The position numbers and the translations under genes were made by a program. The notes beneath the pieces are model-generated. The model was not told the origin of the DNA and did not search any database. It saw only the letters and a list, made by a program, of their open reading frames with translations. Positions 45,697 to 54,846 of a DNA stretch of 64,000 nt are shown piece after piece. Source of the stretch: Clostridium transplantifaecale (GTDB taxonomy: Bacteria; Bacillota; Clostridia; Lachnospirales; Lachnospiraceae); the NCBI RefSeq assembly GCF_900626075.1, contig NZ_UYZY01000002.1:248001-312000 (forward strand), in the 5' to 3' direction. Every line of letters begins with the position of its first letter. The first letter of the stretch is position 1.

Positions 45697-46179
45697 TTAT
45701 CCTTGCTTTGTCAAGGTTTTTTGCGCTTTTTTACTCTTTTCCTCGGATTTTATCCTGTTCCACAAATCGAGTCCTTCCTCCGCAGAATTCACTTTCTCGT
45801 CACCGAATACATTCGGATGTCTCCTGATCATCTTAGCGCTGACTCCGTCCACAACATCGTCAATTGTAAAAAGTCCCTTCTCCTCCGCAATCTGGCTGTG
45901 GCTCATCACCTGAAACAGAAGATCGCCAAGCTCCTCACATAGGTTTTCCGGGTCATTTTCCCGAATTGCGTCGATTACCTCACCCGCTTCCTCTTCCAGG
46001 CAGGGAATCAGGCTCTCGTGCGTCTGACGGCGGTCCCACGGGCAGCCATTCTCGGAGCGCAGGGTGCGCATGATGTCTTTCAGGTCGTCGAAGGTATATT
46101 TTTTCCCGGATTCGGCGTTTTTATCCATTTTACCGATTGTATCTGTATTTTTTTTATCTGATTCATTGTTCTGATGCAT
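45697..46179 (-). CDS. mazG: MazG nucleotide pyrophosphohydrolase (single domain)
   Basis: A 160-residue MazG. The metal-binding helix motif is EEEAGEVIDAIRENDPENL and EELGDLLFQVMSHSQIAEE, with MRTLRSENGCPWDRRQTHES preceding it. The enzyme hydrolyses non-canonical or excess NTPs. The family also has two-domain forms of about 260 residues; this one keeps a single domain. A Lys/Asp-rich N-terminal lead of about 28 residues is not conserved. GGGAGG precedes the ATG. Confidence 0.94.
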   Translation of the reverse strand: MHQNNESDKKNTDTIGKMDKNAESGKKYTFDDLKDIMRTLRSENGCPWDRRQTHESLIPCLEEEAGEVIDAIRENDPENLCEELGDLLFQVMSHSQIAEEKGLFTIDDVVDGVSAKMIRRHPNVFGDEKVNSAEEGLDLWNRIKSEEKSKKAQKTLTKQG

Positions 46180-46279
46180 TATATTACCTCCCGTTCACTG
46201 GCGGATAGTAAAATAGTCTCTCTCCTTCCGCATACTTTCAGCATTAGTATAACACATTGGTAATTAGATGCAAACAGGG

Positions 46280-46331
46280 GAAAACTCCGGCGCAGCAATC
46301 CGTGATAGATGCACTGTGTTCCGGAGTTTTC
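46280..46331 (-). terminator. Terminator of the sugar-acid island
   Basis: GAAAACTCCGG (46280-46290) and CCGGAGTTTTC (46321-46331) form a perfect 11-bp stem, just after the LarA-like stop. On the minus strand the 3' arm carries TTTTCCCC. It may end the operon read from 57241 to 46337. Confidence 0.65.
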
Positions 46332-46336
46332 TGTTA

Positions 46337-47620
46337 CTATTTCCAGTCCAGTGGAATTACATTTCCTTCTGTGTCAAATCTGACTTCCTGGGGTTCCGTA
46401 ACAATAGTCATATTGGTTGCTTTTTCCGCCAACGGAATAAGCGCTTCGGAAATCCAATAGCTGTGCATGCACAGAGTATTGTGAAGCCAGACTACTTTCG
46501 GTCCTGCCTGTGGATCCGCCTTATATCCCAGATTCAGGGCAAACTTCATGGCCAGCCTGTCATTTGGCATGATGGCGGGTAGCTTTACTCCTGGAGCATC
46601 CATACAGGTAATGGAGTTTGCATAAGTTGTTTCCTGATCAAACTTATTAAAAAATCTTTGTGTGGTGACATCGGCGTTTCCAATACCATTTCCGTTATGA
46701 TGGGACTCATCCGTCAAATCAAAGACTGCAACCCCATCAAAATTCGGCTCCCATTGTCCCATAAAGACCGATCGTCCGGTAATATTAGGATCCATTCCGG
46801 GACCGCTGATATTTTTTCCTATCTCGTCCACAAACAAAACGTCACACTTTTCAAAAGGCAGCTTCGGCATCAAAGATTTTGCTTCCTCCAACAGCCCAGG
46901 CTCTTTTTCATCTATCTCTTTTCCCTTTAGTGCAACAATCTTATACGTTTCATGAAGTCCATTTTCCAAAATCCCCACACCGATCACAGCCGGTCTGTTC
47001 TGGATTACCGTTCTGGCAATGGAACGCACATTCTCAGCCATCATTGGAAATCCCATGGAATGGCAGATACTGGCCCCATACTGTTTTCCCATTCCTATGG
47101 TGATCATTTTCATTATCCCGCTTTCAATCGGGCCTCTGAAATCTGTGTGTGGTTTAATCCTTGCAGCTAATATTATCACATCGGCTTCTGCTGCATTCTT
47201 ATCGATTCTCACATCCAGGCCGTTCTCCGTCTGCCCGATTTTAACGGTATCCATGGACGAACGTATTTCCGCTCCCACATATTCAGGGGTAAGTCCATAT
47301 GTCAGAAGTATCTCTTTCTGCCCTTCTGCGGTCGCGCCTCCATGACTTCCCATTGCAGGAATGAGGAAGGGCTGTCCTCCCGCTTCCTTTACCTTTTCAA
47401 CAATTGCTTTTACAATATCTTTCAGATTTGAGATTTCCCTGCTGCCGCACGCAATACAGACGGAACTTCCCGGACAAATGGCAAGCGCTGCCCGGCTTTC
47501 GTCAAATACACGTCTTGTTTCACCATAGGGATCTTCTATGTGGCTTTGAACGATTTCACAATGTACCTTAACAAATTTCGGTATTTTAACCTTTCCCAGC
47601 AATTCATCATAAATTCCCAC
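46337..47620 (-). CDS. LarA-like (nickel-dependent 2-hydroxyacid racemase/epimerase superfamily) protein
   Basis: A 427-residue protein, the usual length of LarA. Residues that could match the LarA site are His93 in AMGSHGGATAEGQ, His158 in RIKPHTDFRGP, Lys171 (KMITIGMGK) and His187 (YGASICHSMG), with Arg61 in CGSREIS. LarA carries a nickel-pincer cofactor on a lysine and swaps the C2 configuration of 2-hydroxyacids; a D-gluconate 2-epimerase has been described in this superfamily. The start is GTG, with GGGAGG upstream. It is the last gene of the sugar-acid island. Function as an aldonate epimerase is an inference; the cofactor genes larB/C/E are not in the window. Confidence 0.7.
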   Translation of the reverse strand: MGIYDELLGKVKIPKFVKVHCEIVQSHIEDPYGETRRVFDESRAALAICPGSSVCIACGSREISNLKDIVKAIVEKVKEAGGQPFLIPAMGSHGGATAEGQKEILLTYGLTPEYVGAEIRSSMDTVKIGQTENGLDVRIDKNAAEADVIILAARIKPHTDFRGPIESGIMKMITIGMGKQYGASICHSMGFPMMAENVRSIARTVIQNRPAVIGVGILENGLHETYKIVALKGKEIDEKEPGLLEEAKSLMPKLPFEKCDVLFVDEIGKNISGPGMDPNITGRSVFMGQWEPNFDGVAVFDLTDESHHNGNGIGNADVTTQRFFNKFDQETTYANSITCMDAPGVKLPAIMPNDRLAMKFALNLGYKADPQAGPKVVWLHNTLCMHSYWISEALIPLAEKATNMTIVTEPQEVRFDTEGNVIPLDWK

Positions 47621-47635
47621 TCTTGATTCCTCCCT

Positions 47636-48502
47636 TTATCCAAAGCAGCCGTTATCTTCCAACGTCTTTCTGGTTGTCTCGTATGCCCGGAAGATAATTT
47701 CTTCAGGCTGCTTCTCCCAGTATTCCGGGCGGAATGTCTCTATCGATACCATTCCTTCATAGCCCTTCGCCTTTAGTTCATCTAGAAAAGCCGTCAAATC
47801 AATTATTCCACTATCGCAGAAACGTCTTGCTTCCAGGCTTGGCTCCACAGGGTCAGCGTTATTAATATGAACGGCAAAAATTTTATCTATGTCCAACTGC
47901 CCTATTTCCTCATAGCGGCTGTCCATATATGCCATATACAAATTATAAGCATCAAGAACAATACCTATATTCGCTCTGTTAACGGCTTTTATGATAATAT
48001 CCGCCTCACTGATTGTCCTGATGCTGCTTTTTGGCGCTCCCACAGGTTCCAGACACAGTTTCACATCGTAAACTCCTGCGATCTCAGAAAGCCTTCTCAT
48101 AATCCTGATACAATCTTCTTCTGCCTGTTCTCTGGTTCCATCGTAAGGTACCAGGAATCCCGCAGGATTCATTGGCGGAACTACAATCAAATGACAAGCT
48201 CCTGTCTGCTGGGCCCATCGGCATACAGTAATAAACTCATCCAGAAATTTCTTTTCTTTCTCACAATCCCCGTTTCCGGAGAACAGCTCTCTGTATGTAT
48301 AAACTGCATTAAGCGCATGAGGCCTGATTCCGCATTCCTTAAGCAGGCCGGCGAGCTCATCCAGGTTATGGTTTTTAAGATATTCCCTAATCATGTCCAG
48401 CCGCATTTCTATATAATCAAAACCCGCCTGAGCACAAAGTCTTACATCTTTTTCCAAATCGGAGCATCCTTTTGCGGTTGCTTCGTTAAACCCAATTTTC
48501 AT
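47636..48502 (-). CDS. Sugar phosphate isomerase/epimerase (xylose isomerase-like TIM barrel)
   Basis: A 288-residue TIM-barrel protein of the IolE/hydroxypyruvate isomerase group. It has MKIGFNEATAKGCSDLEKDV, and metal-binding acids in LCLEPVGAPKSSI, VLDAYNLYMAY, AVHINNADPV and VSIETFRPE. It would isomerise or epimerise a sugar or keto-acid. Its start overlaps the preceding oxidoreductase by 4 bp, so the two act together, probably in successive steps on the same substrate. Confidence 0.85.
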   Translation of the reverse strand: MKIGFNEATAKGCSDLEKDVRLCAQAGFDYIEMRLDMIREYLKNHNLDELAGLLKECGIRPHALNAVYTYRELFSGNGDCEKEKKFLDEFITVCRWAQQTGACHLIVVPPMNPAGFLVPYDGTREQAEEDCIRIMRRLSEIAGVYDVKLCLEPVGAPKSSIRTISEADIIIKAVNRANIGIVLDAYNLYMAYMDSRYEEIGQLDIDKIFAVHINNADPVEPSLEARRFCDSGIIDLTAFLDELKAKGYEGMVSIETFRPEYWEKQPEEIIFRAYETTRKTLEDNGCFG

Positions 48503-49593
48503 TCATTCTCCTCCAGAGGAAATTTTACGGGAAGGCCAATCCGGGAACTCCTGTATATTGCTTCCAGAAGCTCAGCCGACTTCCTGCCGTCCTCACCAGA
48601 TACAAGCGGTTTTCTTCCCTCAGACACTGCATCTATAAAATCCTGGATCTGAACCTGATGATAATGTTCTGTCGGATCATCACGAAAGAAGACTTCTGCA
48701 TCCTCTTTCTTCCATACCTCCTTCAGAGCTTCTTCGCCCTGCACGGTCCACATATCATTAAACGGGGATTCTGTAATGGATGTCATACCTGCGATAAACA
48801 TGGATCCTCCATCCGTCTGAACCCCCAGAGAAGCGCCATTGTCCCCATGAACGCGTACCTTACCATACTGGGCAGGATTCTGTGAATTACTCGCAGTGAT
48901 GGTGGCCAGAGCTCCGCTTTTAAATTTAATGATAGCTACCGCAGTATCCTCCACCTCTATATATGGGTGATTGTAGTTTTTCCATACCCCGTACACCTCA
49001 TCAATATCAGAATCCATAAACCACAAAAGTAAATCCAGCTGATGGCAGGCTTGGGTCGGAAGCACGCCGCCGCCTTCTCCCTTCCACGTTCCTCTCCACG
49101 GATCGGAATCATAGTATTTCTTATCACGCCAGCCAAGCATGGTAACGTCACCAAGAATCGGTCTGCCGATTTTTCCATCTTTTATTGCTTTTTTTATTCT
49201 CTGGCACGGTTCATAAAAACGTCGCTGAAACAGTGTCCCAACCTGAACATTATTACGTTTCCCCGCTTCAAGCATCTTGTCACAATCCAATATGTTTACG
49301 GCAAACGGCTTTTCAACAATTACATTGCAGCCACTGTCTGCCGCTTCCACACAGGCCTGGGCATGAAACGGGTGAGGTGTACACACGCTGGCCGCCTTTA
49401 TTCCCTCTGTTTTAACCATTTCACTGATACTTGTATAAGCTTTCACTCCATACTTCGCAGCAAAACTCCCGGCCCTCTCCTTGTCTATGTCACATACGGC
49501 TGTAAAATCCGAATTTTTGATTACCTGATAAGCGTGCGCATGGGCATCGGCTACTTTTCCGCAGCCTATCACCGCAGTCTTAATTTTTTCCAT
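48499..49593 (-). CDS. Gfo/Idh/MocA family oxidoreductase
   Basis: A 364-residue NAD(P)-dependent dehydrogenase. It opens KTAVIGCGKVADAHAHAY (a Rossmann GxGxxA/G-like motif), has CTPHPFHAQ and the catalytic VEKPFAV with Lys. The motif HQLDLLLWFMDSDIDEVYGV contains the conserved histidine. It likely oxidises a hydroxyl of a sugar or inositol-like substrate. It is preceded by an intercistronic hairpin at 49624-49643 that separates it from the TRAP genes. Confidence 0.88.
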   Translation of the reverse strand: MEKIKTAVIGCGKVADAHAHAYQVIKNSDFTAVCDIDKERAGSFAAKYGVKAYTSISEMVKTEGIKAASVCTPHPFHAQACVEAADSGCNVIVEKPFAVNILDCDKMLEAGKRNNVQVGTLFQRRFYEPCQRIKKAIKDGKIGRPILGDVTMLGWRDKKYYDSDPWRGTWKGEGGGVLPTQACHQLDLLLWFMDSDIDEVYGVWKNYNHPYIEVEDTAVAIIKFKSGALATITASNSQNPAQYGKVRVHGDNGASLGVQTDGGSMFIAGMTSITESPFNDMWTVQGEEALKEVWKKEDAEVFFRDDPTEHYHQVQIQDFIDAVSEGRKPLVSGEDGRKSAELLEAIYRSSRIGLPVKFPLEENE

Positions 49594-49623
49594 TTCCCGT
49601 CACCTCTTCTTTATTCGAGTGAA

Positions 49624-49643
49624 CCTCCGGAATTCACCGGAGG
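49624..49643 (-). promoter_or_regulatory. Intercistronic hairpin between TRAP permease and enzyme genes
   Basis: CCTCCGG (49624-49630) and CCGGAGG (49637-49643) form a 7-bp GC-rich stem in the 83-bp dctM-oxidoreductase gap. No T run follows on the minus strand, so it resembles an mRNA processing or stabilising element rather than a terminator. Confidence 0.45.
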
Positions 49644-49676
49644 CCCTATTATTTCGTTTCAAAATATAACCCCACA

Positions 49677-50957
49677 TCAGAAAACACCAAGCACACATGT
49701 AGTTATCTGCGGGATAAACAGCAGAAGCACTTCCATCAAGATAAAGTAACCGCACACCATAAAGATATCCGGAAACGTATCCGATACCTCCAGTCCCAGC
49801 GTTTTACATGATGTAAACAGGCAGGTAGCCATCGGAGGTGTACATGAACCGATACAGGTGGCAATTGAAATCAGAATACCAAAGTGGTACGGATTCATGC
49901 CAAAGTTCTGCACAATTGGAAGCAGAATCGGAGATAGCACAACGACAATGCTGAGTCCTTCCATGAACGTTCCAAGAAAAACAAGGAGCGCTATAATCAT
50001 CAAATATATAATAGTAGGATTTGTGCTGATTCCCATAATAAATTTTGCCATTGTTGTCGTTACATTATGTGCGGTCATGATCCATCCAAAAGGCGCTGCA
50101 GCCGAAATAATAACCATGATAGATGCTGCAGACAGTGCACTATCCACCGCCACCTTAAAGAAAGACTTAAGGTTCAGCTCCCTGTATACAAAAAGTGCAA
50201 GAAATGCAGCATACACCGTAGCAAGCACCGCTGACTCCGTCGGTGTCGCTATACCAAAGAGAACTCCTCCCAGTATAATCAAAGGCATTATCAGGGGTGG
50301 GATTGCCTCCCTGATTATCTTTAACTTTTCTTTTCCCGTATAATTATATTCATCCGCATCATTAGCTCCGTAACCACGTTTTTTAGAAATAAACGTATTG
50401 AGCAGTATGAATCCGGCCACACACATAAATCCCGGAATCATTCCGCACATAAGCATACTGCCGATTGAAAGATTGACAGCCACCGCATACAGTACAAGGG
50501 TGATGCTTGGAGGAATGATTCCTCCGAGGGTACCGGACGCCGCAATAATAGAAGCTGTATATCCCTTGCCATAACCTTTCTTCACCATTTCCGGTCCTAC
50601 AATTGAACCAATAGCTGCTGTTGTCGCTACCCCCGATCCGGATACACAGCCGAAGAAGCCGCAGGCTCCGATTCCGGCAGCTCCAAGGCCTCCCGGAATT
50701 TTATGGAGAAGCATGTTAGCCAGCTTCATCAATCTTGGGGTGCTGCCATAAATCATCAGGTTTCCCGAAAAAATAAACAGGGGCATAGCCAGATATGTAA
50801 AAGAACCTATTCCATCAACCATCTTCTGAGGTACAATGACGATTGGCGTCGTTCCGTTGGCCATCAAAAACGACATACAGGCAATCATAACAGCATATCC
50901 TACCGGTACCCCAATCAGAAGCATTAAAAGCAAAACTATAAATAAAATTCCAATCAT
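49677..50957 (-). CDS. dctM: TRAP transporter large permease DctM
   Basis: A 426-residue membrane protein with about 12 hydrophobic helices. It opens MIGILFIVLLLMLLIGVPVG and has the TRAP signature GAAGIGACGFFGCVSGSGVA, and GGIIPPSITLVLYAVA. It forms the transport channel with DctQ and uses a sodium or proton gradient to import acids delivered by DctP. It overlaps dctQ by 4 bp. Confidence 0.93.
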   Translation of the reverse strand: MIGILFIVLLLMLLIGVPVGYAVMIACMSFLMANGTTPIVIVPQKMVDGIGSFTYLAMPLFIFSGNLMIYGSTPRLMKLANMLLHKIPGGLGAAGIGACGFFGCVSGSGVATTAAIGSIVGPEMVKKGYGKGYTASIIAASGTLGGIIPPSITLVLYAVAVNLSIGSMLMCGMIPGFMCVAGFILLNTFISKKRGYGANDADEYNYTGKEKLKIIREAIPPLIMPLIILGGVLFGIATPTESAVLATVYAAFLALFVYRELNLKSFFKVAVDSALSAASIMVIISAAAPFGWIMTAHNVTTTMAKFIMGISTNPTIIYLMIIALLVFLGTFMEGLSIVVVLSPILLPIVQNFGMNPYHFGILISIATCIGSCTPPMATCLFTSCKTLGLEVSDTFPDIFMVCGYFILMEVLLLFIPQITTCVLGVF

Positions 50958-51463
50958 TCTCCATCACCGCCTTTCCCCATGGCCAGCCTTAGATCCTGAA
51001 CTGCCTGCCAGATGAAAAACAAAATCATTAATATTGCACTGATTGTGAGTCCTGCATACATAACTGCAATCGGAATTTTAATTCCAGGAGCCAGATTATG
51101 CCTGTTCAGCTGAATAATCATCCATGATTTCTGGCACATATAACCGGTAAATCCCATACAGATAAGCTGACATACAAAATCCAGGATATACTGCATCTTT
51201 GCCGGGAGCAGACGGGTAAAAAAATCTATCTTTATGTTGCTGCCTTTCAGTATATTAATAGACGCACCCAGGAAAACCATCCAGATCATCATATATATGG
51301 CGGCTTCCTCCGCCCAGGCGAAAGTTCCATGAAGCACAAACCTGTTAAACACCTGGACAAAGACAACTGCTGTCAGACCGATAAGCAGGCAGCCGCATAC
51401 TACCTCCAGAAAAATTCTGATTCCGTTAATTATTTTATTTACACCGGATAAAGGATTCAACAT
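50954..51463 (-). CDS. dctQ: TRAP transporter small permease DctQ
   Basis: A 169-residue protein with four hydrophobic segments and the WAEEAAIYMMIWMVFLGASI motif of DctQ. The ATG at 51463 is chosen because AAAGGAG lies upstream and it gives the usual length; the open frame begins at 51658, but that part overlaps dctP antiparallel-free sequence and is not DctQ-like. It couples DctP and DctM. Confidence 0.9.
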   Translation of the reverse strand: MLNPLSGVNKIINGIRIFLEVVCGCLLIGLTAVVFVQVFNRFVLHGTFAWAEEAAIYMMIWMVFLGASINILKGSNIKIDFFTRLLPAKMQYILDFVCQLICMGFTGYMCQKSWMIIQLNRHNLAPGIKIPIAVMYAGLTISAILMILFFIWQAVQDLRLAMGKGGDGE

Positions 51464-51494
51464 GCAAACCGGCTCCTTTCTATGTCTATAGTAT

Positions 51495-52568
51495 TTACTT
51501 GATATATTCCTCTGCAAGTTTGATAAGTTCATCACCACATGCGTTGATATACTTATCGTAAATCGGCTGCATTGCTTCGGCAAAAGCATCTTTATCCACT
51601 TCGTTGATTTGTACCCCTGCCTCTTCAAATTTGGTAAGAATTGTTTCTTCCTGCTCATCCATCAATTTTCTGCACTCCTTACTTCCCTCTACTGCTGCCT
51701 CCTGGAATGCCTTCTGATCCGCTTCTGAGAGGGAATCCCAAAGAGCCGGATTAACAATCAGAGTAGAAGTGTTATAAATATGTCCTGATAAAGACAGGTA
51801 TTTCTGTACTTCGTAGAATTTGTTAGCCTCTATCATAGGCAGAGGGTTCTCCTGACCATCCACTGTACCCTGCTGAAGAGCTGTAAATACTTCTGTCAAA
51901 GCCATAGGTACGGCTGTTGCACCGAGTGCTTCAAACATGGCCATACGATATTCCCCCTGGTATGAGCGGAACTTAATTCCTTTCATATCTGATGGCTGAT
52001 TAATCGGACGCTTATTATTTGTAAAATGACGGAACCCGGATTCCCAGAAGTTAACCGTCTTTACGCCTGTTCCATCCAGAATTTCTTTAAGGCGATCCCC
52101 GAACTTTCCATCGTATGCATTCCTGGCCTGTTCTTTTGTTTTAAAGAAGAATGGAAGTTCATCCACTGCCGTGCGCTCATCAATCCCCTGCCAGAATCCC
52201 ATTCCTGTCAGCAGAGAAGCATCCGCCGTCCCCATCATAACCTGCTGCAGCACTTCATTTTCTCCGCCCAAAACTCCATTTGGAAGAATTTCAATTGTAA
52301 CGCCGCTGTCCGGATTAGCGTCCAAAACAGACTTCATTTTCTCCAGAGCAACATGACCCGGCCATGTCGTTCCATTGGCATGTGCTACTTTGATTACTTT
52401 CTTATCAACTGCTGTCTGAGGCGCTTCGCTCTCCGCCGGAGCAGCCGATTCTTCTGCCTTTGTATCAGCCGCCTTTGTCTCTGTCGGCGCCGGTTTGCTG
52501 CTGCATCCTCCGAGCGCTACAACTCCCATCAGTACTGCCAGTCCCATTGCTAACTTTCTTTTTAACAT
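51495..52568 (-). CDS. dctP: TRAP transporter substrate-binding lipoprotein DctP
   Basis: A 357-residue periplasmic-type binding protein anchored as a lipoprotein: lipobox LGGC with Cys22. A Ser/Ala/Glu/Thr-rich linker (about 25-50) leads to the DctP fold, with WESGFRHFTNNKRPINQPSD and ALQQGTVDGQENPLPMIEAN. The last motif contains the conserved region around the ligand-binding arginine/asparagine of carboxylate-binding DctP proteins. The ligand is likely a sugar acid, from context. It lies 31 bp before dctQ. Confidence 0.93.
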   Translation of the reverse strand: MLKRKLAMGLAVLMGVVALGGCSSKPAPTETKAADTKAEESAAPAESEAPQTAVDKKVIKVAHANGTTWPGHVALEKMKSVLDANPDSGVTIEILPNGVLGGENEVLQQVMMGTADASLLTGMGFWQGIDERTAVDELPFFFKTKEQARNAYDGKFGDRLKEILDGTGVKTVNFWESGFRHFTNNKRPINQPSDMKGIKFRSYQGEYRMAMFEALGATAVPMALTEVFTALQQGTVDGQENPLPMIEANKFYEVQKYLSLSGHIYNTSTLIVNPALWDSLSEADQKAFQEAAVEGSKECRKLMDEQEETILTKFEEAGVQINEVDKDAFAEAMQPIYDKYINACGDELIKLAEEYIK

Positions 52569-52741
52569 AGTGTATCCTCCTCTTTCTTTAAATAAAGTGA
52601 TAAATATTATTGAATACCTTTTGGTAATTCAACGTTCATTTAAGCCTCGATATATTCCGCAAGTTGCTCGCGCATGTTATGAACAATTAACTCTATTATC
52701 CCATCGTTTATGTCTCATGGCATTGGGAATTACTTCCATGC

Positions 52742-54124
52742 CTATTGCTCCCAGTCCGTATGGAAACACCCTTCCTTGTCCTCTCTCATATAGGTATGTG
52801 AACCAAAACAGTCACGAAGCGCCTGGATAAAATTCATCGGCATTCGTTCACTTCTGTAATAGTCGTAATAATTTAGAGAGGATGTAAAGCCCGGCACAGG
52901 CAGGCCATGCGCCACGGCGGATACCGTCATTTTTCTCAGTGAACCCTCCAAGTCTCCATATTGTTCGAATATTTCCGACAGAATCAAGGCCCTGTTTTCC
53001 GAATACTCCACCTTTTCAATCTCATTGAGAAGGCGGCTTCTGATGATGCATCCATTCTTCCATATGGCTACCAGACTGGACAGGTCTATGCCCCACTTCT
53101 CATCCGCAGAAGTTTTTGATATCAGTTCAAACCCCTGGCTGTAGGCAATTACGCAGGCCATTAGCAGCGCTTTCCCCAATTCATCTGGTGTAACTTCAGG
53201 AAAAGCCAAAGAATGAAACACCAGTTTTCTTTTTCCTTTTTCCCGCTCTTCTTTTTTTCCTGAAAATATGCGTGCTGCCTGCGCCTCATAGATAGAAGGG
53301 GTATAGACTCCTCTTTCGACACTTTCAGTGACCGTCCATTTTCCCGTTCCCTTCTGCTCTGCCACATCCAGAATGTGGTCTATCAGAAATGTGCCATCCT
53401 TTTCTTTTTTTTCAAGGACCCGAATACTGATTTCCATTAGATACGAGTTCAGGCTTCCTTCATTCCATTTCTTAAATATCCTGCAGATTTCTTCTATATC
53501 GGTGTTTTTCACTACCCTCAAATACTGATATGCCTCCGCTATGAGCTCCAGGAGTGCATACTCAATTCCATTGTGAACCATTTTAACGTAATGGCCCGCG
53601 CCTCCGCTTGCTATATACCCGCAGCACGGCATTCCATCCTGTTTTGCCGCAATTGTCTCAAGAATATCCTTTACTTCATTCCATGCCTCACTGCTGCCGC
53701 CTGCCATAATACATGGCCCTTTAAGCGCTCCCTTTTCTCCTCCTGAAACGCCAATTCCCATGTAATGAATGTTTCTCTCCCTACAGATACGACATCTGCG
53801 CTCCGTATCTTTATAGTAGGAATTCCCTCCATCCATAATAATGTCCCCAGCCTCCATCAGGGATAGGAGTTGGTCAAGTATTATATCCACCGGCTCTCCA
53901 GCCGTAATCATCATAAACACTCTTCTCGGCTTTTCCAGTCCCATAATAAATTTGCTCAATTCCGGGAACATATGATATTGCCCCTTTTGAGCGGAGAAAA
54001 GGTTGCGTTCACGCTCCGAAACGGAATAAAGCGCTGTTTTAACCCCGTTACGAATCATGTTTTTAGCGAGCGAGGAGCCCATTACCCCCAGTCCCAGCAA
54101 TCCTATTTCACACTTTCTTTCCAT
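52742..54124 (-). CDS. gnd: 6-phosphogluconate dehydrogenase (decarboxylating) family
   Basis: A 460-residue Gnd-type protein. It has the Rossmann motif GLLGLGVMGSSLAKN, GVSGGEKGALKGPCIM in the substrate site and YVKMVHNGIEYALLEL with the catalytic Lys. It turns 6-phosphogluconate into ribulose 5-phosphate plus CO2. The segment after the second strand reads ALYSVSERERN instead of the usual N-R-T that binds the NADP phosphate, so NAD use or another substrate is possible. The gap to dctP is 173 bp and may hold a second promoter. The symbol is by family. Confidence 0.85.
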   Translation of the reverse strand: MERKCEIGLLGLGVMGSSLAKNMIRNGVKTALYSVSERERNLFSAQKGQYHMFPELSKFIMGLEKPRRVFMMITAGEPVDIILDQLLSLMEAGDIIMDGGNSYYKDTERRCRICRERNIHYMGIGVSGGEKGALKGPCIMAGGSSEAWNEVKDILETIAAKQDGMPCCGYIASGGAGHYVKMVHNGIEYALLELIAEAYQYLRVVKNTDIEEICRIFKKWNEGSLNSYLMEISIRVLEKKEKDGTFLIDHILDVAEQKGTGKWTVTESVERGVYTPSIYEAQAARIFSGKKEEREKGKRKLVFHSLAFPEVTPDELGKALLMACVIAYSQGFELISKTSADEKWGIDLSSLVAIWKNGCIIRSRLLNEIEKVEYSENRALILSEIFEQYGDLEGSLRKMTVSAVAHGLPVPGFTSSLNYYDYYRSERMPMNFIQALRDCFGSHTYMREDKEGCFHTDWEQ

Positions 54125-54157
54125 TTCTTTGCCTCAGTCTCCTCTGTGTGTTACGGT

Positions 54158-54787
54158 TTACCTTTTTGCCAATTCCACTGCTTCTTTTGTCAACCTTGTT
54201 ATCTCATCAAAGCGCTTCTCCAAAATGAGTTTTTCGGATACCATCCAACTTCCTCCGCATGCATAAATAACTTTATTATCCAGGTATTCCCTCAGATTCT
54301 GAGCGCTGATTCCTCCTGTAGGCATAAACCTTATTCCAGGAAATGGAGCTGCTAGAGCTTTTATCGTTTCCAGGCCTCCATACTGTTTTGCGGGAAAAAA
54401 TTTAACTACCTTAAGGTTATATCTCATTGCCGCTATGATTTCGGTTGGCGTACAGCATCCAGGCAATACTGGGATATTTTTTCCGACAGCAAACTCAATC
54501 ACTTCCGTTGAAAATCCCGGACTGACTATAAATGCTGCTCCTGCTTCTGCTGCTTCCTCTGCCTGCTCAATATTTACTACTGTTCCTGCGCCGCACAGCA
54601 TGTCCGGATATTTCGACCGTATTAAATGTATCGCTTCTTTGGCAGCCGCTGTTCTGAATGTCACTTCTGCCACTGGCAGTCCGCCATCCATGAGGGCTTT
54701 TGCCAAAGGCAGGGCATCCTCCGCTCTTTCCAGTTTTACAACCGGAACAATTCTTTTTTCACTAATCACAGACATTACATCACTCAT
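54158..54787 (-). CDS. eda: KDPG/KHG aldolase family protein
   Basis: A 209-residue class I aldolase. It has the catalytic Glu in VAEVTFRTAAAKEAI, the Schiff-base Lys in LKVVKFFPAKQYGG, and the phosphate-binding FMPTGGISAQNL. It cleaves KDPG to pyruvate and glyceraldehyde 3-phosphate; 4-hydroxy-2-oxoglutarate is an alternative. The ATG at 54787 follows AAGG; the frame begins at 54826. No edd (dehydratase) or kdgK is in the island, so its substrate must be made elsewhere or by a different enzyme. Confidence 0.9.
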   Translation of the reverse strand: MSDVMSVISEKRIVPVVKLERAEDALPLAKALMDGGLPVAEVTFRTAAAKEAIHLIRSKYPDMLCGAGTVVNIEQAEEAAEAGAAFIVSPGFSTEVIEFAVGKNIPVLPGCCTPTEIIAAMRYNLKVVKFFPAKQYGGLETIKALAAPFPGIRFMPTGGISAQNLREYLDNKVIYACGGSWMVSEKLILEKRFDEITRLTKEAVELAKR

Positions 54788-54846
54788 CTGCTTACCTTCT
54801 TCCTTTTTAGTTTCCTCTCGATTCACCCTTTTAGAAAACCAGATTG

